Shown piece by piece: positions 1 to 8,193 of a DNA stretch of 61,343 nucleotides. Location of the stretch: assembly GCF_026013605.1 (NCBI RefSeq), contig NZ_JAPDPJ010000037.1, positions 1-61,343 on the forward strand, given 5' to 3'. A model generated the notes under the pieces. It saw nothing but the letters and a program-made list of their open reading frames with translations. It searched no databases and had not been told where the DNA came from. Source of the stretch: Plebeiibacterium sediminum (GTDB lineage Bacteria > Bacteroidota > Bacteroidia > Bacteroidales > Marinilabiliaceae). Position numbers and translations under genes: made by a program. Positions within the stretch are counted from its first letter, which is position 1, and every line of letters begins with the position of its first letter.

Positions 1-50
1 GATTCTCTACTCATTACAATTGTATTTAAAAATTAATAATGGTAGAAGAT

Positions 51-118
51 GTAATTATCTTACGAATTTTGTTAGTTTTAGCCTAAGCTCCCGCTCTTGC
101 GGGTTTAGTTCAACACGC
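51..118 (+). repeat. Intergenic repeat, copy 1
   Basis: A segment of about 68 bases that recurs nearly unchanged at 1240-1307. Both copies contain GTAATTATCTTACGAATTTT, then a short GC-rich hairpin (CCGC..GCGG), then GTTTAGTTCAACACGC. The last part appears in reverse orientation at 2741-2752 (GTTGAACTAAAC). The copies lie before the first and second genes of the window, with the inverted fragment after the second gene, so the family marks the ends of these genes. No coding potential is seen. The rest of 119-292 holds no gene I can support. Confidence 0.8.
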
Positions 119-292
119 TAGTATAAAGCATATGGCATTCGTGATTTTCAAGAAAAATTGTTTGGTAATCGACCACCGCCAAATCTTTGATTTGGCTTTA
201 GAAATGAAAAGATAAAAACAAATAAAAGATTTGGCTCAGCGGAGTTTTGGAGGTTTAGTTCGTTAAATTGCCATACGCTTCATCTAGCCAAC

Positions 293-302
293 GTTATAGG
301 GC
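293..302. repeat. Left arm of inverted repeat flanking the first gene
   Basis: GTTATAGGGC at 293-302 is the exact reverse complement of GCCCTATAAC at 1193-1202. The pair brackets the gene at 329-1201, and the right arm overlaps its last codons and stop. The arrangement resembles a gene cassette bounded by recombination core sites, although it does not fit the classical GTTRRRY integron core. The resemblance is inference; the repeat itself is seen. Confidence 0.65.
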
Positions 303-328
303 ATTTGCGTTCACGACACAGATAGGCA

Positions 329-1201
329 ATGAAATACAGATTTAGAAAAATAATTATTCCATACTTGATTATATCAATACTTTATTTCCTGATATTTTCA
401 GTGATTTATTGGTTATTTGTGGTTAAACATCACCTGATTGATAATGACAATATAATTTTCGGCAGTGTTGTTCCTGCATTGACTTCAGGTTTGATTACTT
501 ATTTTGTCCTAAGGAAAAGATTAAAACTTCTACAAGTATCTGACAAATACTTACAATTTGTCTTGCTGATTGGGTGGCTTTTGATGACTGCTCCAGTGAT
601 ATCTTATCAATATTATGTTTATTTCGAAAGTGGAAAATTAACGGAACTTGAAAACACATATGATATATTTGATACAGAACCATCTATGTTTTATTCAATA
701 AAAAATTCAACACAACTTATGGATAAATCATTTATGTATGTTACAAAAGAACATCATGTGAAAGAGCCTGTGATTTGTGTAAATTCATATTTTATTTGCC
801 CTTTAATAAACCCAGGTGATAGTTCTGATTTAAGAAATGTTTGGATTGGATTTAATATTGGAGAAAGATTTAGTGATAGAGTATTTGATGACAAACAAAA
901 ACAAGATAGATTAATAAGAAACTTTGCTGATTCGACAATTACTGTCTATAAAAATCATAATTTCAAGACCAATTATCTTAAAAGACTTTCAAGTACTGCA
1001 GAGATAGATGGATTCATTAATGCACTTGATAATGCTGGACTTTCGATTGATAAAGAAAAATTAGTCATTTTAAAAGAGCAAAACGGTGATTACGAAACAA
1101 GAACTGGCAAGAGTCTTTGGCTGACAAAGTTTTTTCTTTTAATATCTAATATAACATGGATTTTATTTACGATTTTTCCGAGAATGAAAAACGCCCTATA
1201 A
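329..1201 (+). CDS. Membrane protein of unknown function
   Basis: A 290-residue protein that I do not recognise. Four hydrophobic segments stand out: residues about 8-32, 43-62, 77-99 and 264-287. A soluble, lysine- and asparagine-rich region of about 165 residues lies between the third and fourth. There is no signal peptidase site or known catalytic motif. The ATG at 329 follows the left inverted-repeat arm by 26 bases, and the stop codon lies inside the right arm at 1193-1202, so the gene fills the space between the arms tightly. It has no operon partner. Its base composition is even more AT-rich than the core genes, which together with the flanking repeats suggests an acquired accessory gene. 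The reading frame is convincing; the function is unknown. Confidence 0.7.
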   Translation: MKYRFRKIIIPYLIISILYFLIFSVIYWLFVVKHHLIDNDNIIFGSVVPALTSGLITYFVLRKRLKLLQVSDKYLQFVLLIGWLLMTAPVISYQYYVYFESGKLTELENTYDIFDTEPSMFYSIKNSTQLMDKSFMYVTKEHHVKEPVICVNSYFICPLINPGDSSDLRNVWIGFNIGERFSDRVFDDKQKQDRLIRNFADSTITVYKNHNFKTNYLKRLSSTAEIDGFINALDNAGLSIDKEKLVILKEQNGDYETRTGKSLWLTKFFLLISNITWILFTIFPRMKNAL

Positions 1202-1236
1202 CACTTAGCCTCTAATGTAGGGTTGCTTGCATACCC
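1201..1236 (+). repeat. Post-gene repeat, copy 1
   Basis: ACACTTAGCCTCTAATGTAG and the following GGTTGCTTGCATACCC recur after the Fic gene at 2688-2723 with one or two changes. The copy starts at the end of the first gene, so both accessory genes share the same 3' neighbour sequence. GGGT..ACCC could form a small hairpin. Confidence 0.75.
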
Positions 1237-1239
1237 AAT

Positions 1240-1307
1240 GTAATTATCTTACGAATTTTGTTAGTTTTAACCTAAGCTCCCGCTTTGCAGGTTTAGTTCA
1301 ACACGCG
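1240..1307 (+). repeat. Intergenic repeat, copy 2
   Basis: Second copy of the 51-118 repeat, differing by a one-base indel and a few substitutions in the hairpin (CCGCTTTGCAGG instead of CCGCTCTTGCGG). It ends in GTTTAGTTCAACACGC and is followed by the GC-rich palindrome at 1322-1334. Confidence 0.8.
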
Positions 1308-1410
1308 CTAATGCGTAATATGCCTGCCGCAGGCGCAACACAGGTACACTGCGCAAAGCCGAGTCGTTAGGCTTTATTGATGTAGAGCTGTCAAAAAAAA
1401 ATATAAAATC

Positions 1411-1556
1411 TGAACATATGGTTGGTTTGTGTTCATTATGTATGTTTACTGTCTGTGTTTGTTCAAATTTCTTAAAAATATGAACATTGAAATGATTGCT
1501 TATCAATAATTGGACATATATTTGCATTGTGTCCAAAATTAAATAAAAATTGAACA
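1411..1556 (+). promoter_or_regulatory. Fic promoter with repeated TGAACA/TGTTCA sites
   Basis: A TATATTTG box at 1517-1524 matches the Bacteroidota -7 consensus TAnnTTTG, with a weak ATTG 18 bases upstream at 1495-1498. Around it are paired half-sites: TGAACA 1411-1416 with TGTTCA 1430-1435, TGTTCA 1460-1465 with TGAACA 1481-1486, TGGACA 1511-1516 with TGTCCA 1530-1535, and a single TGAACA at 1551-1556. The third pair brackets the -7 box. This looks like an operator array for an autoregulator; the C-terminal winged helix of the Fic protein is the obvious candidate, by inference. Confidence 0.55.
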
Positions 1557-1559
1557 GTT

Positions 1560-2681
1560 GTGGAAGCGTTAAAATTTGACAGACTAAATCCCTACAATAA
1601 TTTACCATTATTACCGCCTAATAAGGATATTGAAAATAATCCAGTTATTTTAAAACGTTTAGTTTCCGCATCAAGAGCATTGGCGACAGTTAATGGAAAT
1701 CTAAATAGATTACCAAATCCATTAATGTTAATTAATACTTTGGCTTTACAGGAAGCAAAAACTTCTTCAGAAATAGAAAATATCTTCACAACAGAAGATG
1801 AACTTTATAAAGCTATATCTAATACCAATAAGGAAGTTAATATTAATCCTGCAACAAAAGAAGTGTTGAAATATAGGGAAGCTCTTTGGGCCGGTTACAA
1901 AGAGCTCCAAATAAAGCAAAAGATAGATACTGAATTAATTAAACAGATTTTTAACCAGATAAAAGAAACAACATCTGGGTATCGTCCTCCTCAAGCTCAG
2001 GTTGTAATAAAAAGAGGAGAAAGCGAGTTTCGCTCAGGAGAAATAGTTTATACGCCACCAAGAGCAGAAGGATTGATTGAATCATTAATGGATAATCTAG
2101 TAGATTACTTAAATAATGATGATTTATATCCAGTAGACCCATTATTAAAAATGTGTGTAGCTCATTATCAGTTTGAAGCTATTCATCCATTTCAGGATGG
2201 GAATGGTCGAACAGGAAGAATCTTGAACCTTTTATATTTAATTAGTAAAGGATTGCTTAGTCAACCTGTTTTATATATGTCAAAATTCATAATTCTAAAT
2301 AAGGAAGACTATTATTTCAAATTAGGAGCCATTACTCAACGCAGCTCCTGGGAATCATGGATTGAATTTATGTTAGAAGCAACAGAAAAGACTTCGATAT
2401 TGACAAATACTCGAATTAATGAAATTTTATCACAAATGGATTCAACATTGGAGTATGCAAAAGGAAAAATAAAATGGTATAATAAAGAAGTGAATGAAGC
2501 AATATTTAGTCAGCCATATATAAAACCCAGTGTAATTGGAGAGATTATAGGAAAATCATCCAGGACAACATTGACTAAATATGTAAATGAACTAGTGAGC
2601 AATAATATTCTGAGACCTAAAAAAGATGGAGTTGAGGTATTTTACGTAAATGATGATTTAATAAGAATACTAGAAGGATAG
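1560..2681 (+). CDS. Fic family protein (AMP-transferase) with C-terminal winged helix
   Basis: A 373-residue Fic protein. Such enzymes usually transfer AMP from ATP to a hydroxyl side chain of a target protein. The catalytic motif HPFQDGNGRTGR is complete at residues 209-220, with His209 as the base. An inhibitory-helix motif S-x-x-x-E-N is at residues 69-74, upstream of the Fic core, which marks it as a class II, self-inhibited Fic protein. Residues about 314-370 look like a winged helix-turn-helix, common in Fic proteins that bind their own promoter. The start is GTG at 1560; the frame reads MEALKFDRLN, and the promoter box at 1517 supports a short leader. It stands alone between repeat copies, so it is probably a mobile accessory gene, possibly a solitary toxin-like or regulatory Fic. 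No antitoxin gene is adjacent. Confidence 0.92.
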   Translation: MEALKFDRLNPYNNLPLLPPNKDIENNPVILKRLVSASRALATVNGNLNRLPNPLMLINTLALQEAKTSSEIENIFTTEDELYKAISNTNKEVNINPATKEVLKYREALWAGYKELQIKQKIDTELIKQIFNQIKETTSGYRPPQAQVVIKRGESEFRSGEIVYTPPRAEGLIESLMDNLVDYLNNDDLYPVDPLLKMCVAHYQFEAIHPFQDGNGRTGRILNLLYLISKGLLSQPVLYMSKFIILNKEDYYFKLGAITQRSSWESWIEFMLEATEKTSILTNTRINEILSQMDSTLEYAKGKIKWYNKEVNEAIFSQPYIKPSVIGEIIGKSSRTTLTKYVNELVSNNILRPKKDGVEVFYVNDDLIRILEG

Positions 2682-2687
2682 AAAAAA

Positions 2688-2752
2688 ACACTTAGCTTCT
2701 AATGTAGGGTTGCTTGCATACCCTACAGATTGGTGGGTTTGTTGAACTAAAC
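2688..2752 (+). repeat. Post-gene repeat, copy 2, with inverted repeat fragment
   Basis: 2688-2723 repeats the 1201-1236 sequence after the Fic stop codon. Here the hairpin is better, with GTAGGGT pairing with ACCCTAC. It is followed by GTTGAACTAAAC at 2741-2752, the reverse complement of GTTTAGTTCAAC found in the repeats at 51 and 1240. The two accessory genes are therefore bracketed by oppositely oriented ends. Confidence 0.7.
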
Positions 2753-2804
2753 AATATTCCAGTAAATAATCTGTAAAGTGTTAATAATGTGCGTTTTTTT
2801 TTAG

Positions 2805-2997
2805 ATATGGCAATTGAAAATGAATTTAGACATATGAAACGAGCCATGAGAAATTTTTTCTCACACATGAAAATGATTGTTTTTTCGGCGAGTTCCATGT
2901 GGCAATTAAAAGAAAAAATAAACACATGAAACGAGCCATGATAAAAATTTCTCACACACGAGGATGAATAAATTGGCGACCTCCATGTGACTAAAAG
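2805..2997 (+). repeat. Tandem repeat of about 90 bases
   Basis: Two full units and the start of a third. Units begin at 2805, 2897 and 2985 (periods 92 and 88) with AT(A/G)TGGCAATT or ATGTGACTAA. Each full unit contains ACGAGCCATGA, a run of A/T ending in TCTCACACA, and GGCGA(G/C)(T/C)TCC. A diverged single copy lies at 27847-27925, before another gene. Open frames inside are broken and shift between units, so I do not call a gene. The rest of 2753-3224 shows no gene. Confidence 0.75.
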
Positions 2998-3224
2998 AAA
3001 CAAATATTACACAAATGAAAAAACTGAAAATCAACCAAATATGCTACAAGTATAAAATATTCCTCTTTTCTGCAAAAAAGTAATCCTTTTGTGTCTAATA
3101 TTTAAAGTATTGTATCCATTATTATAAATTGATTTATAGAGGCGACTCTATTTTTATAAATGTAAAATCTAAAGAAAACATGAGATTCTAAATTTCAGTT
3201 TTTTAAACCTTAAAATTTACATTT

Positions 3225-5225
3225 ATGAAAAAACATCTTACGCTTTTAGTGCTTGCACTATTTTGCCTCAATGTTTATTGGGTAAAAGCCCAATTACCAT
3301 TAGTTTATGATTCAGAAAACTCCGGTGCTGATATTGTTAGAGATGCTACTACTTTACCATCTTTAGCTGATTGTCCGGTAGTTCAACCTTTACCGGATCC
3401 ATTTGCATGGAGTGCTGATCCATTAGGGGTAAGTCCGGTTCGTTCTACAGATCCTAGCGATTGGGAAAAACATCGTCAGGAGTTATTAGACATGTTTCAA
3501 TATTATGAAATAGGAAACAGACCAACTGTTGATATGTCTCAGATTGATGCAAGTTTTTCGGGCAATGTTCTGACTGTTAAAGTAACTGTAGGAGCAAATA
3601 CACTCACTTTAACTTCTACGATTACTATACCAACAGGAGCAACAGGGCCTTATCCTATTTTAATAGGAATGAACAGCCAAACAGGTAGTCTTCCTGCATC
3701 AAATTTCTCGAGTCGTGGTATTGCAACGATGAACTTTGCACACGATCAGGTTGTAACTTATGCCGGATGGGGAGGTTCATATACAAATAATGATCCGTTT
3801 TTTAAGTTATATCCAGAGCAAAATATTGATAACACTGGTGAATATGCTGCCTGGTCATGGGGAATAAGCCGTTTAATTGATGGTTTGTATAAATTAAATG
3901 GTGTGGTTGGTAGTAATACGATTGATTTAGATCATATTGCAGTAACAGGTTGTTCATACGCAGGAAAGATGGCGCTGTTTGCCGGGGCATTTGATGAACG
4001 TATTGCTTTAACCATTGCTCAGGAATCAGGAGGTGGAGGAGCAACGTCCTGGCGTTATTCAGCAACGCAATCAGACGTGGAAGGGTTAGGAAATACGAAT
4101 TATGATTGGTTTAAAAATAGCATGCGTGACTTTGCCGGACAAAATATATCAAAAATACCTACCGACCATCATTTATTGACAGGATTAGTAGCTCCACGAG
4201 CCCTTATGGTGACAGGAAATGCAGATTTTGGTTGGCTGTCAAATAAATCATGTTACGTAAACAGTAAGGCCACCAAATTAATATATGACGAATTGGGAAT
4301 AAGTGATCGTTTTGCTTATGTTATTGATGGAGGACATGGACATTGTTCTTTTCCTACATCACAAAACACTCAACTTAACTATATGCTTGATAAGTTTATG
4401 AAAGGAAATGATCAATTATCAGAGACTTATGAAGTATTTCCTTCAACATACTCTTCAATAAATTATGAAAGATGGATGAATTGGTGGGGTACGGGTGATT
4501 CTACGTTTCCAGAAGATCCCAATGCAGTAGGTATTTGGATGGAAGCTGAGTGTGCCACCGTGGGTTCATTATGGAATATAAGAAGTGAGGAAGGTGCATC
4601 CAGTGGTCAATATGTTGAATATGATATAGATAATTACGATCCTCCATTGTACGGTGAACCTCAATTGCTCGATTTTGACTTTAATATTGAAGAAGCTAAT
4701 ACCTACAGAATTTTTGGAAGAGTGCACTGTCCTACTTATAACGATGATTCATTCTATAAAACAATTGATAATGGGAACTTTTCTTATGTAAATGGACTGG
4801 CAAATAGTGATTGGGGTTGGACATTATTTGAAATGGCTGATTTAACAGTTGGTGCTCATACTTTTACAATTGCCCCACGTGAAAATGGTGCAAAATTGGA
4901 TAAAATACTAATTACAACAGGAATATATGCACCTGAAGATATTGGTGTAATAGGAAGTAACTGTGTTCCAACGGCAATTGGTGATATTGAAAAGCTTGAT
5001 GGTGTAATAATTTCGCCCAATCCGGTACGAGATTTTTTAACAGTTTCACTTGAAGACCCTGCAGATAAGGTTACAATATATGATATGAATGGACAAATGA
5101 TTTATAATTTGACTTCAATGGAATCTGAAGTTTTTGTTGATACATCAAGTTGGTGTTCTGGTATTTATTTTTTAGCTGTCAATGGACAAAAGAATAAAGT
5201 AGTTAAAAAGATTGTAAAGAGATAA
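3225..5225 (+). CDS. Secreted CE15-type glucuronoyl esterase with CBM-like and T9SS sorting domains
   Basis: A 666-residue secreted protein. A signal peptide covers residues 1-22 (ending KAQ). Residues about 50-410 form an alpha/beta-hydrolase domain of the CE15 glucuronoyl esterase type, which cleaves ester bonds between glucuronoxylan and lignin. The nucleophile motif is GCSYAGK with Ser244, the acid is Glu267 in QESGGGG, and the His is 371 or 373 in GGHGHCSF. CE15 enzymes normally have Arg after the Ser (GCSR); here it is Tyr245, which could alter the oxyanion site. Residues about 435-575 resemble a carbohydrate-binding beta-sandwich (WMEAECATVG start). Residues about 590-666 form a type A T9SS sorting domain (ISPNPVRD..., GIYFLAVN, KKIVKR end). 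It should be exported, passed through the T9SS and anchored or released at the surface. It is followed by a strong terminator and has no operon partner. Confidence 0.85.
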   Translation: MKKHLTLLVLALFCLNVYWVKAQLPLVYDSENSGADIVRDATTLPSLADCPVVQPLPDPFAWSADPLGVSPVRSTDPSDWEKHRQELLDMFQYYEIGNRPTVDMSQIDASFSGNVLTVKVTVGANTLTLTSTITIPTGATGPYPILIGMNSQTGSLPASNFSSRGIATMNFAHDQVVTYAGWGGSYTNNDPFFKLYPEQNIDNTGEYAAWSWGISRLIDGLYKLNGVVGSNTIDLDHIAVTGCSYAGKMALFAGAFDERIALTIAQESGGGGATSWRYSATQSDVEGLGNTNYDWFKNSMRDFAGQNISKIPTDHHLLTGLVAPRALMVTGNADFGWLSNKSCYVNSKATKLIYDELGISDRFAYVIDGGHGHCSFPTSQNTQLNYMLDKFMKGNDQLSETYEVFPSTYSSINYERWMNWWGTGDSTFPEDPNAVGIWMEAECATVGSLWNIRSEEGASSGQYVEYDIDNYDPPLYGEPQLLDFDFNIEEANTYRIFGRVHCPTYNDDSFYKTIDNGNFSYVNGLANSDWGWTLFEMADLTVGAHTFTIAPRENGAKLDKILITTGIYAPEDIGVIGSNCVPTAIGDIEKLDGVIISPNPVRDFLTVSLEDPADKVTIYDMNGQMIYNLTSMESEVFVDTSSWCSGIYFLAVNGQKNKVVKKIVKR

Positions 5226-5272
5226 TAACTAAATTTGGTGTGAATTTTAGAATTTGGATTATTAATTGTGTG

Positions 5273-5303
5273 CTTCCTGCATTTATATGCAGGAAGTTTT
5301 TTT
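5273..5303 (+). terminator. Rho-independent terminator after the CE15 gene
   Basis: A perfect 10-bp stem (CTTCCTGCAT with ATGCAGGAAG), a 4-base loop and a run of seven T. It lies 48 bases after the stop codon at 5225. Confidence 0.9.
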
Positions 5304-5410
5304 GCCTCAATTTTTAAAGATTACGCTATCTAATATTGAGTGTTGAAACATAGATCTCTAGCTAAAATCAATATAACAAAGTAGCAGACGTTGTTACGGA
5401 AAAATATTTT

Positions 5411-7267
5411 TTAGACTAGAATTTCTTTTTCATCAACATCTTTAAAAGAATTTTTTTTCAATGTTTGTGATTCATTGTTTGCAAAATCCATTGTTTTTTT
5501 ATTCAATTCCTGAATGGCATCATTCATTTCATCTATTGCACCAGAAACTTTCAAATAGAGTTTTGAAGCCTGAGTAAATTTAGTAGTTGATTGATTTAGC
5601 TTTTTCTCTGTGTAGGTAAAATACTGCTTTATTTCGTTAGTGTTATCTTTTATTTTTACAGTTTCTTTTGTGGTGTTTTCTGCAAGTTTTAATACTTCAT
5701 TGGCAACAACATTAAAACCTAATCCGGCTTTTCCTGCTCGTGTTGCTTCTATGGATGCATTTATAGCCAGCATATTTGTTCTGTCAGAAACTTTGTGTAT
5801 GGTATTGGCAATTTTCTCAAACTTTTCAATGAGCTTTGTTTGTTGGGCTATGGTTGTTTCTAATTCACTAAACTCAGTTCGTAGATCTTTGAATATATCC
5901 AGCATCTGATTTATGGAAGAGAATTTTTTATGTAATTCAATAATAGTATTGCTTACTGATCTGGATAGATTGATAATAACAGAGCTCTTGTAATAATGGC
6001 AATTTTCTTTGCTGTTTAAACCGTTGAAAATAGCAGTGGCCATATCGTCACAATTTCCATAACCACAGGCAGAACAATTGTATATATCCTCATCCGAAAA
6101 TTTATTCATCGTATTAAAAACTTCCCATTTTTCTTTTTCAACAGGGATAATAATATGATTGTTTGAGCTTTTGTTTTTATAAGTTCTGGCATATAAGCCT
6201 TCTTTCCAATAATCATCAATTGTCTTTTTTAGTGTTTTTTGTCCTTTGGCAGAATTGTATTTCTTAAGCGTTTCTTTTTTTCTGGTTTCAATCAGGTGCT
6301 CCACTTCTTCAAGGTTTAAATGATTGGTAATGGTGCCGGGGCCACTATTGCATCCCTGTTCACAATTTAAGCAATCGATTAAAAGTGGCGCAATTCCGTT
6401 TTTAATGTTTTTGTAAAGACTGTCGAGATAAGGATAAACTAAATTCTGACCTTCTATTTTTCTTGTTTTATCAGCTATTTCCGGAACCTCTCTTTCTGCA
6501 GTTTTTAATAAGCCACCTGGTGAGGAAAATAATACAGCTCTTTCTGCCGGAGGGTTGTCAAAGTCTGTATCAGGAAATTGTTCCAATACAATACCATGTT
6601 CTTTAAAAATGTTGCTAAATGTTTTAAAAGTTACATTAAAGATGTTTTTACCGGTATCTTCAAATTCTCTGATTTTGGCCAGACATGGAGAAACTACGAG
6701 TACATGATGTTTTTTATATTTAGGATAGAATTCCTTTACCATTTTAATGGTATGAAGCATCGGACTATCAGCAGGTGCTAAATGAGGAATTAATTCGGGA
6801 CGGTAAATTTCTATGTATGAAACTATGGCAGGACAAGGCTGAGCAATTATTGTTTTTTGCTCTTTTTTTAAAGCTTCAATATATGATTTCACGGTTAACT
6901 CAGCACCAAAACTTACATCAAAAACAGCCTCAATTCCAATGTGCTTTAACCACCCGTTAAATGATTTATAGGTTTCAGGAAAACTTGCTGCAATAGCTGG
7001 AGCAACAATCGCAATAAAAGGATTTCCTTCGTCAAGCGATTTTATAAAAGGATCCAGGTCGTCAAGAGGTTTTCTGGCATCGTGTTTACAGGCTTCAATA
7101 CACTTACCACAACCAATACATAAATCCGGATTCACCGACATGTGATTTCCTTTATCAACATTGCAAAATTTAACAGGACACGCTGTAATACAGGCATGAC
7201 AGTTTACACAGTTTTTTTCATCAACAAATATGATTTTTCGTAAAGAGGTAGTTGTAGCGTTTTTCAT
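5411..7267 (-). CDS. Ferredoxin / [FeFe]-hydrogenase-like / chemoreceptor-like sensor protein
   Basis: A 618-residue soluble protein with no membrane segment or signal peptide. Residues 20-60 carry two 4Fe-4S ferredoxin motifs ([12 protein letters not shown] and [11 protein letters not shown]). Residues about 80-315 match the large-subunit domain of [FeFe]-hydrogenases: Cys145 in QPCPA, Cys195/Lys198/Glu201 in SPCLAKIRE, and Cys302/Cys306 in NCEQGC. The four H-cluster cysteine positions are kept, but the proton-relay cysteine of TSCCP is Pro144. Residues 398-423 are a further Fe-S motif (CSACGYGNC...C). Residues about 430-600 form a methyl-accepting signalling hairpin with its tip near 496-530 ([13 protein letters not shown]). 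Hydrogenase-like domains joined to signalling domains are known as sensory hydrogenases, so I infer a cytoplasmic H2 or redox sensor. No che gene is nearby; the divergent neighbour is a LytTR/LytS pair. Confidence 0.85.
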   Translation of the reverse strand: MKNATTTSLRKIIFVDEKNCVNCHACITACPVKFCNVDKGNHMSVNPDLCIGCGKCIEACKHDARKPLDDLDPFIKSLDEGNPFIAIVAPAIAASFPETYKSFNGWLKHIGIEAVFDVSFGAELTVKSYIEALKKEQKTIIAQPCPAIVSYIEIYRPELIPHLAPADSPMLHTIKMVKEFYPKYKKHHVLVVSPCLAKIREFEDTGKNIFNVTFKTFSNIFKEHGIVLEQFPDTDFDNPPAERAVLFSSPGGLLKTAEREVPEIADKTRKIEGQNLVYPYLDSLYKNIKNGIAPLLIDCLNCEQGCNSGPGTITNHLNLEEVEHLIETRKKETLKKYNSAKGQKTLKKTIDDYWKEGLYARTYKNKSSNNHIIIPVEKEKWEVFNTMNKFSDEDIYNCSACGYGNCDDMATAIFNGLNSKENCHYYKSSVIINLSRSVSNTIIELHKKFSSINQMLDIFKDLRTEFSELETTIAQQTKLIEKFEKIANTIHKVSDRTNMLAINASIEATRAGKAGLGFNVVANEVLKLAENTTKETVKIKDNTNEIKQYFTYTEKKLNQSTTKFTQASKLYLKVSGAIDEMNDAIQELNKKTMDFANNESQTLKKNSFKDVDEKEILV

Positions 7268-7476
7268 ATTAGGGGGATGTGATTAGATGAATATGATGTT
7301 AAAAGGTTAATTTCCATTAAGATAATAAAAATATTTCTAGGTGTAAAAATTGAATTTATTAATACATGCTCATTTAACATAGGGTTAATAGAAAGAATTG
7401 AATTAGAATCATTAAAAGAATTGTTCAGATTTTGTTAATTTTCGGATTCTTAAACAGGGGAAATATTCGTATAACT

Positions 7477-8193
7477 ATGACAGGTATAAATACTGTATTG
7501 ATAGATGATGAGCAGGATGCACTTGATTCATTAGAGATTCTTTTGGGTGAGTATGAACAGGTTAATATCATTAAAAAAACCACTGATCCAATTGATATTT
7601 TTCCATTAATTCAAACTTCAAAAATTGATCTGGTATTTTTAGATATTCAAATGCCTACAGTTAACGGACTTGATTTAATGCAAAAAATAAAAGAATGTAG
7701 TCCAGGCTTAGCTGTTGTTTTTGTTAGTGCTCATGCAAATTTTGTGTCCGAAGCCATTAAACTAAATACATTTAGTTATTTACTAAAACCTGTTAGTAGA
7801 GAAGAGTTAAGACAAACGATAGAAAAGGTGCAGCAGTATTTGAATAGTTTAAAAATTACGCCACCCGGTAAAGTTTTAATTAATTCAAAAAATGAAACTA
7901 TTTTCATCAATCCTGCGGAAGTAGTATTCTTTAAGGCTGATGGTAATTATACTTGCATATGTTTAAGTGATGGAACTGAATATGTGGCATCATATAATAT
8001 GGGTGCAGTTATAGGGAAGTTTCCTAAAGATATGTTTGTAAGGGTTAATCGATCATTAATGGTAAATAAGGATCATATTGTTTCAATTAACCGTAAACTA
8101 AAAAAGTGTACCATTAGTTGTGGGAATAAACAAATGGAAGTAGATGTTTCAACAGTATTTTTGAGAGAAATTAATACGATCTTTCAATCATGA
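7477..8193 (+). CDS. LytTR family response regulator
   Basis: A 238-residue response regulator. Residues 1-120 are a receiver with acidic pair Asp10/Asp11, phosphoacceptor Asp56 (FLDIQMP) and Lys in LLKP. Residues about 140-235 form a LytTR DNA-binding domain (VVFFKADGNYTCI, FVRVNRSLMVN). I place the start at ATG 7477 (MTGINTVLID). The frame stays open back to a TTG at 7432, but the extra 15 residues do not resemble receivers. The stop overlaps the next gene by 4 bases (ATGA), so the two are co-translated and are surely partners. The hydrogenase-like sensor is divergently transcribed about 210 bases away, a setting compatible with control of it. Confidence 0.9.
   Translation: MTGINTVLIDDEQDALDSLEILLGEYEQVNIIKKTTDPIDIFPLIQTSKIDLVFLDIQMPTVNGLDLMQKIKECSPGLAVVFVSAHANFVSEAIKLNTFSYLLKPVSREELRQTIEKVQQYLNSLKITPPGKVLINSKNETIFINPAEVVFFKADGNYTCICLSDGTEYVASYNMGAVIGKFPKDMFVRVNRSLMVNKDHIVSINRKLKKCTISCGNKQMEVDVSTVFLREINTIFQS

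Larger units (their letters stand above)
1193..1372. other. Cassette-end-like element between the first two genes
   Basis: This spans from GCCCTATAAC (1193-1202) to GTTAGGC (1366-1372). Next to the ends, ACTTAGC (1203-1209) and GCCGAGTC (1358-1365) are imperfectly complementary, as expected of the L boxes of an attC-type site. Inside lie the shared repeat (1240-1307) and a perfect palindrome GCCTGC-C-GCAGGC (1322-1334). GTTAGGC fits the integron core GTTRRRY; the other end does not fit well. The whole segment could fold into a long hairpin. There is no integrase in the window, so the attC reading is speculative. Confidence 0.35.

Noticed and set aside
1267-1608. Open frame of 113 codons on the minus strand between the first two genes
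   Set aside because: It runs through repeats, the Fic promoter and the Fic start; no family resemblance.
2692-3003. Open frame of 103 codons on the minus strand over the tandem repeat
   Set aside because: It only exists because the repeat is low in stops in that frame; the product has no protein-like pattern and the frame changes meaning between repeat units.
5411-7267. Catalytic, H2-evolving [FeFe]-hydrogenase
   Set aside because: The proton-relay Cys of TSCCP is replaced by Pro, and the chemoreceptor domain points to sensing; catalysis cannot be excluded but is not supported.
7432-7476. Longer start (TTG) for the LytTR regulator
   Set aside because: The extra 15 residues do not resemble a receiver start; ATG 7477 gives a normal one.
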